Shown here: piece after piece, positions 15,506 through 15,654 of the stretch
Numbering within the stretch: position 1 is the first letter of the stretch
Layout: every line of letters starts with the position of its first letter
NCBI GenBank assembly: GCA_003140785.1
Contig: PLKY01000340.1
Coordinates: 1 to 15,654, forward strand
Length of the DNA: 15,654 nucleotides
Direction of reading: 5' to 3'
Origin: Acidobacteriaceae bacterium
GTDB taxonomy: Bacteria; Acidobacteriota; Terriglobia; Terriglobales; Acidobacteriaceae
Position numbers and translations under genes: made by a program
Notes under the pieces: generated by a model
What the model saw: only the letters and a program-made list of their open reading frames with translations
What the model was told of the DNA's origin: nothing
Database searches by the model: none

Positions 15506-15646
15506 GCCGGGAGCCAATTTTTCTCAGTTCTAGAAGTGAGGAGCGACGCATACCGGGGTCCCCACGGACGGGCCCTTGTCCGTGGGGTGGATTCCGGGTG
15601 TCTGCTAGCGACGAATGACGACGAAATGAGGGAAATTGGCCCCGGC
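15506..15646. repeat. MITE-like or structured repeat element bounded by inverted repeats
   Basis: The 21 bases at 15506-15526 (GCCGGG, A, GCCAATTT, TT, CTCA) pair with 15627-15646 (TGAG, GG, AAATTGGC, CCCGGC) over 20 base pairs, with one bulged A and two G-T pairs. Near the centre is a perfect 10-bp hairpin, CCCCACGGAC (15560-15569) with GTCCGTGGGG (15578-15587) and an 8-nt loop. AGCGACG occurs both at 15542 and at 15607. No coding frame of note lies inside. The build fits a short nonautonomous mobile element or a dispersed structured repeat. Copy number cannot be judged from one window. Confidence 0.55.
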
Positions 15647-15654
15647 CCTTCGGG

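Overview
The window looks like chromosomal DNA from a free-living member of the Acidobacteriota (class Terriglobia or a relative). This is inferred, not tested. It rests on an RpoC with the large insertion in its trigger loop, on c-di-GMP proteins with a periplasmic OB-like region of a type I associate with this phylum, on high GC in the core genes, and on dispersed intergenic repeats of kinds common in such genomes. No rRNA, tRNA, CRISPR array, transposase or integrase was seen.

Layout from left to right. Positions 1-1794 hold the 3' part of rpoC (+), followed by two hairpins. Positions 1931-6757 hold two tandem paralogous genes on the minus strand. Each encodes a membrane diguanylate cyclase with a signal segment, about 400 residues of periplasmic OB-like repeats, one main TM helix, a coiled coil, a GAF-like region and an intact GGDEF domain with its inhibitory I-site. 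A divergent arginase gene (7019-7999, +) follows. It ends 5 bp from the stop of a two-gene minus-strand unit: tcmP (8833-9690) and then a DUF5131/phage Gp37-Gp68-type three-Cys protein (8005-8829). This pair is the least understood part of the window, and its base composition is visibly poorer in GC than that of its neighbours.

Next comes ddl, D-alanine-D-alanine ligase (9851-11044, +). After it lies a noncoding stretch built of degenerate 7-nt repeats in two orientations. A small single-pass membrane protein of unknown function (11251-11751, +) converges on fabD (11761-12714, -). A large membrane GGDEF-EAL protein (13004-about 15232, -) closes the coding part. Its GGDEF motif is degenerate (GEDEF) and its EAL site is complete, so it is predicted to degrade c-di-GMP and perhaps to be activated by GTP. 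The right edge holds a 141-bp element bounded by 20-bp imperfect inverted repeats with a strong central hairpin.

The window therefore mixes housekeeping genes (rpoC, ddl, fabD, arginase) with three c-di-GMP genes, two that make the messenger and one that breaks it down, and one accessory module of unknown function (TcmP + DUF5131). The module is the best candidate for an undescribed system. The TcmP protein has SAM-methyltransferase-like motifs, and its partner has a CX6CX2C cluster that could hold a metal or Fe-S centre. The two genes are translationally coupled.
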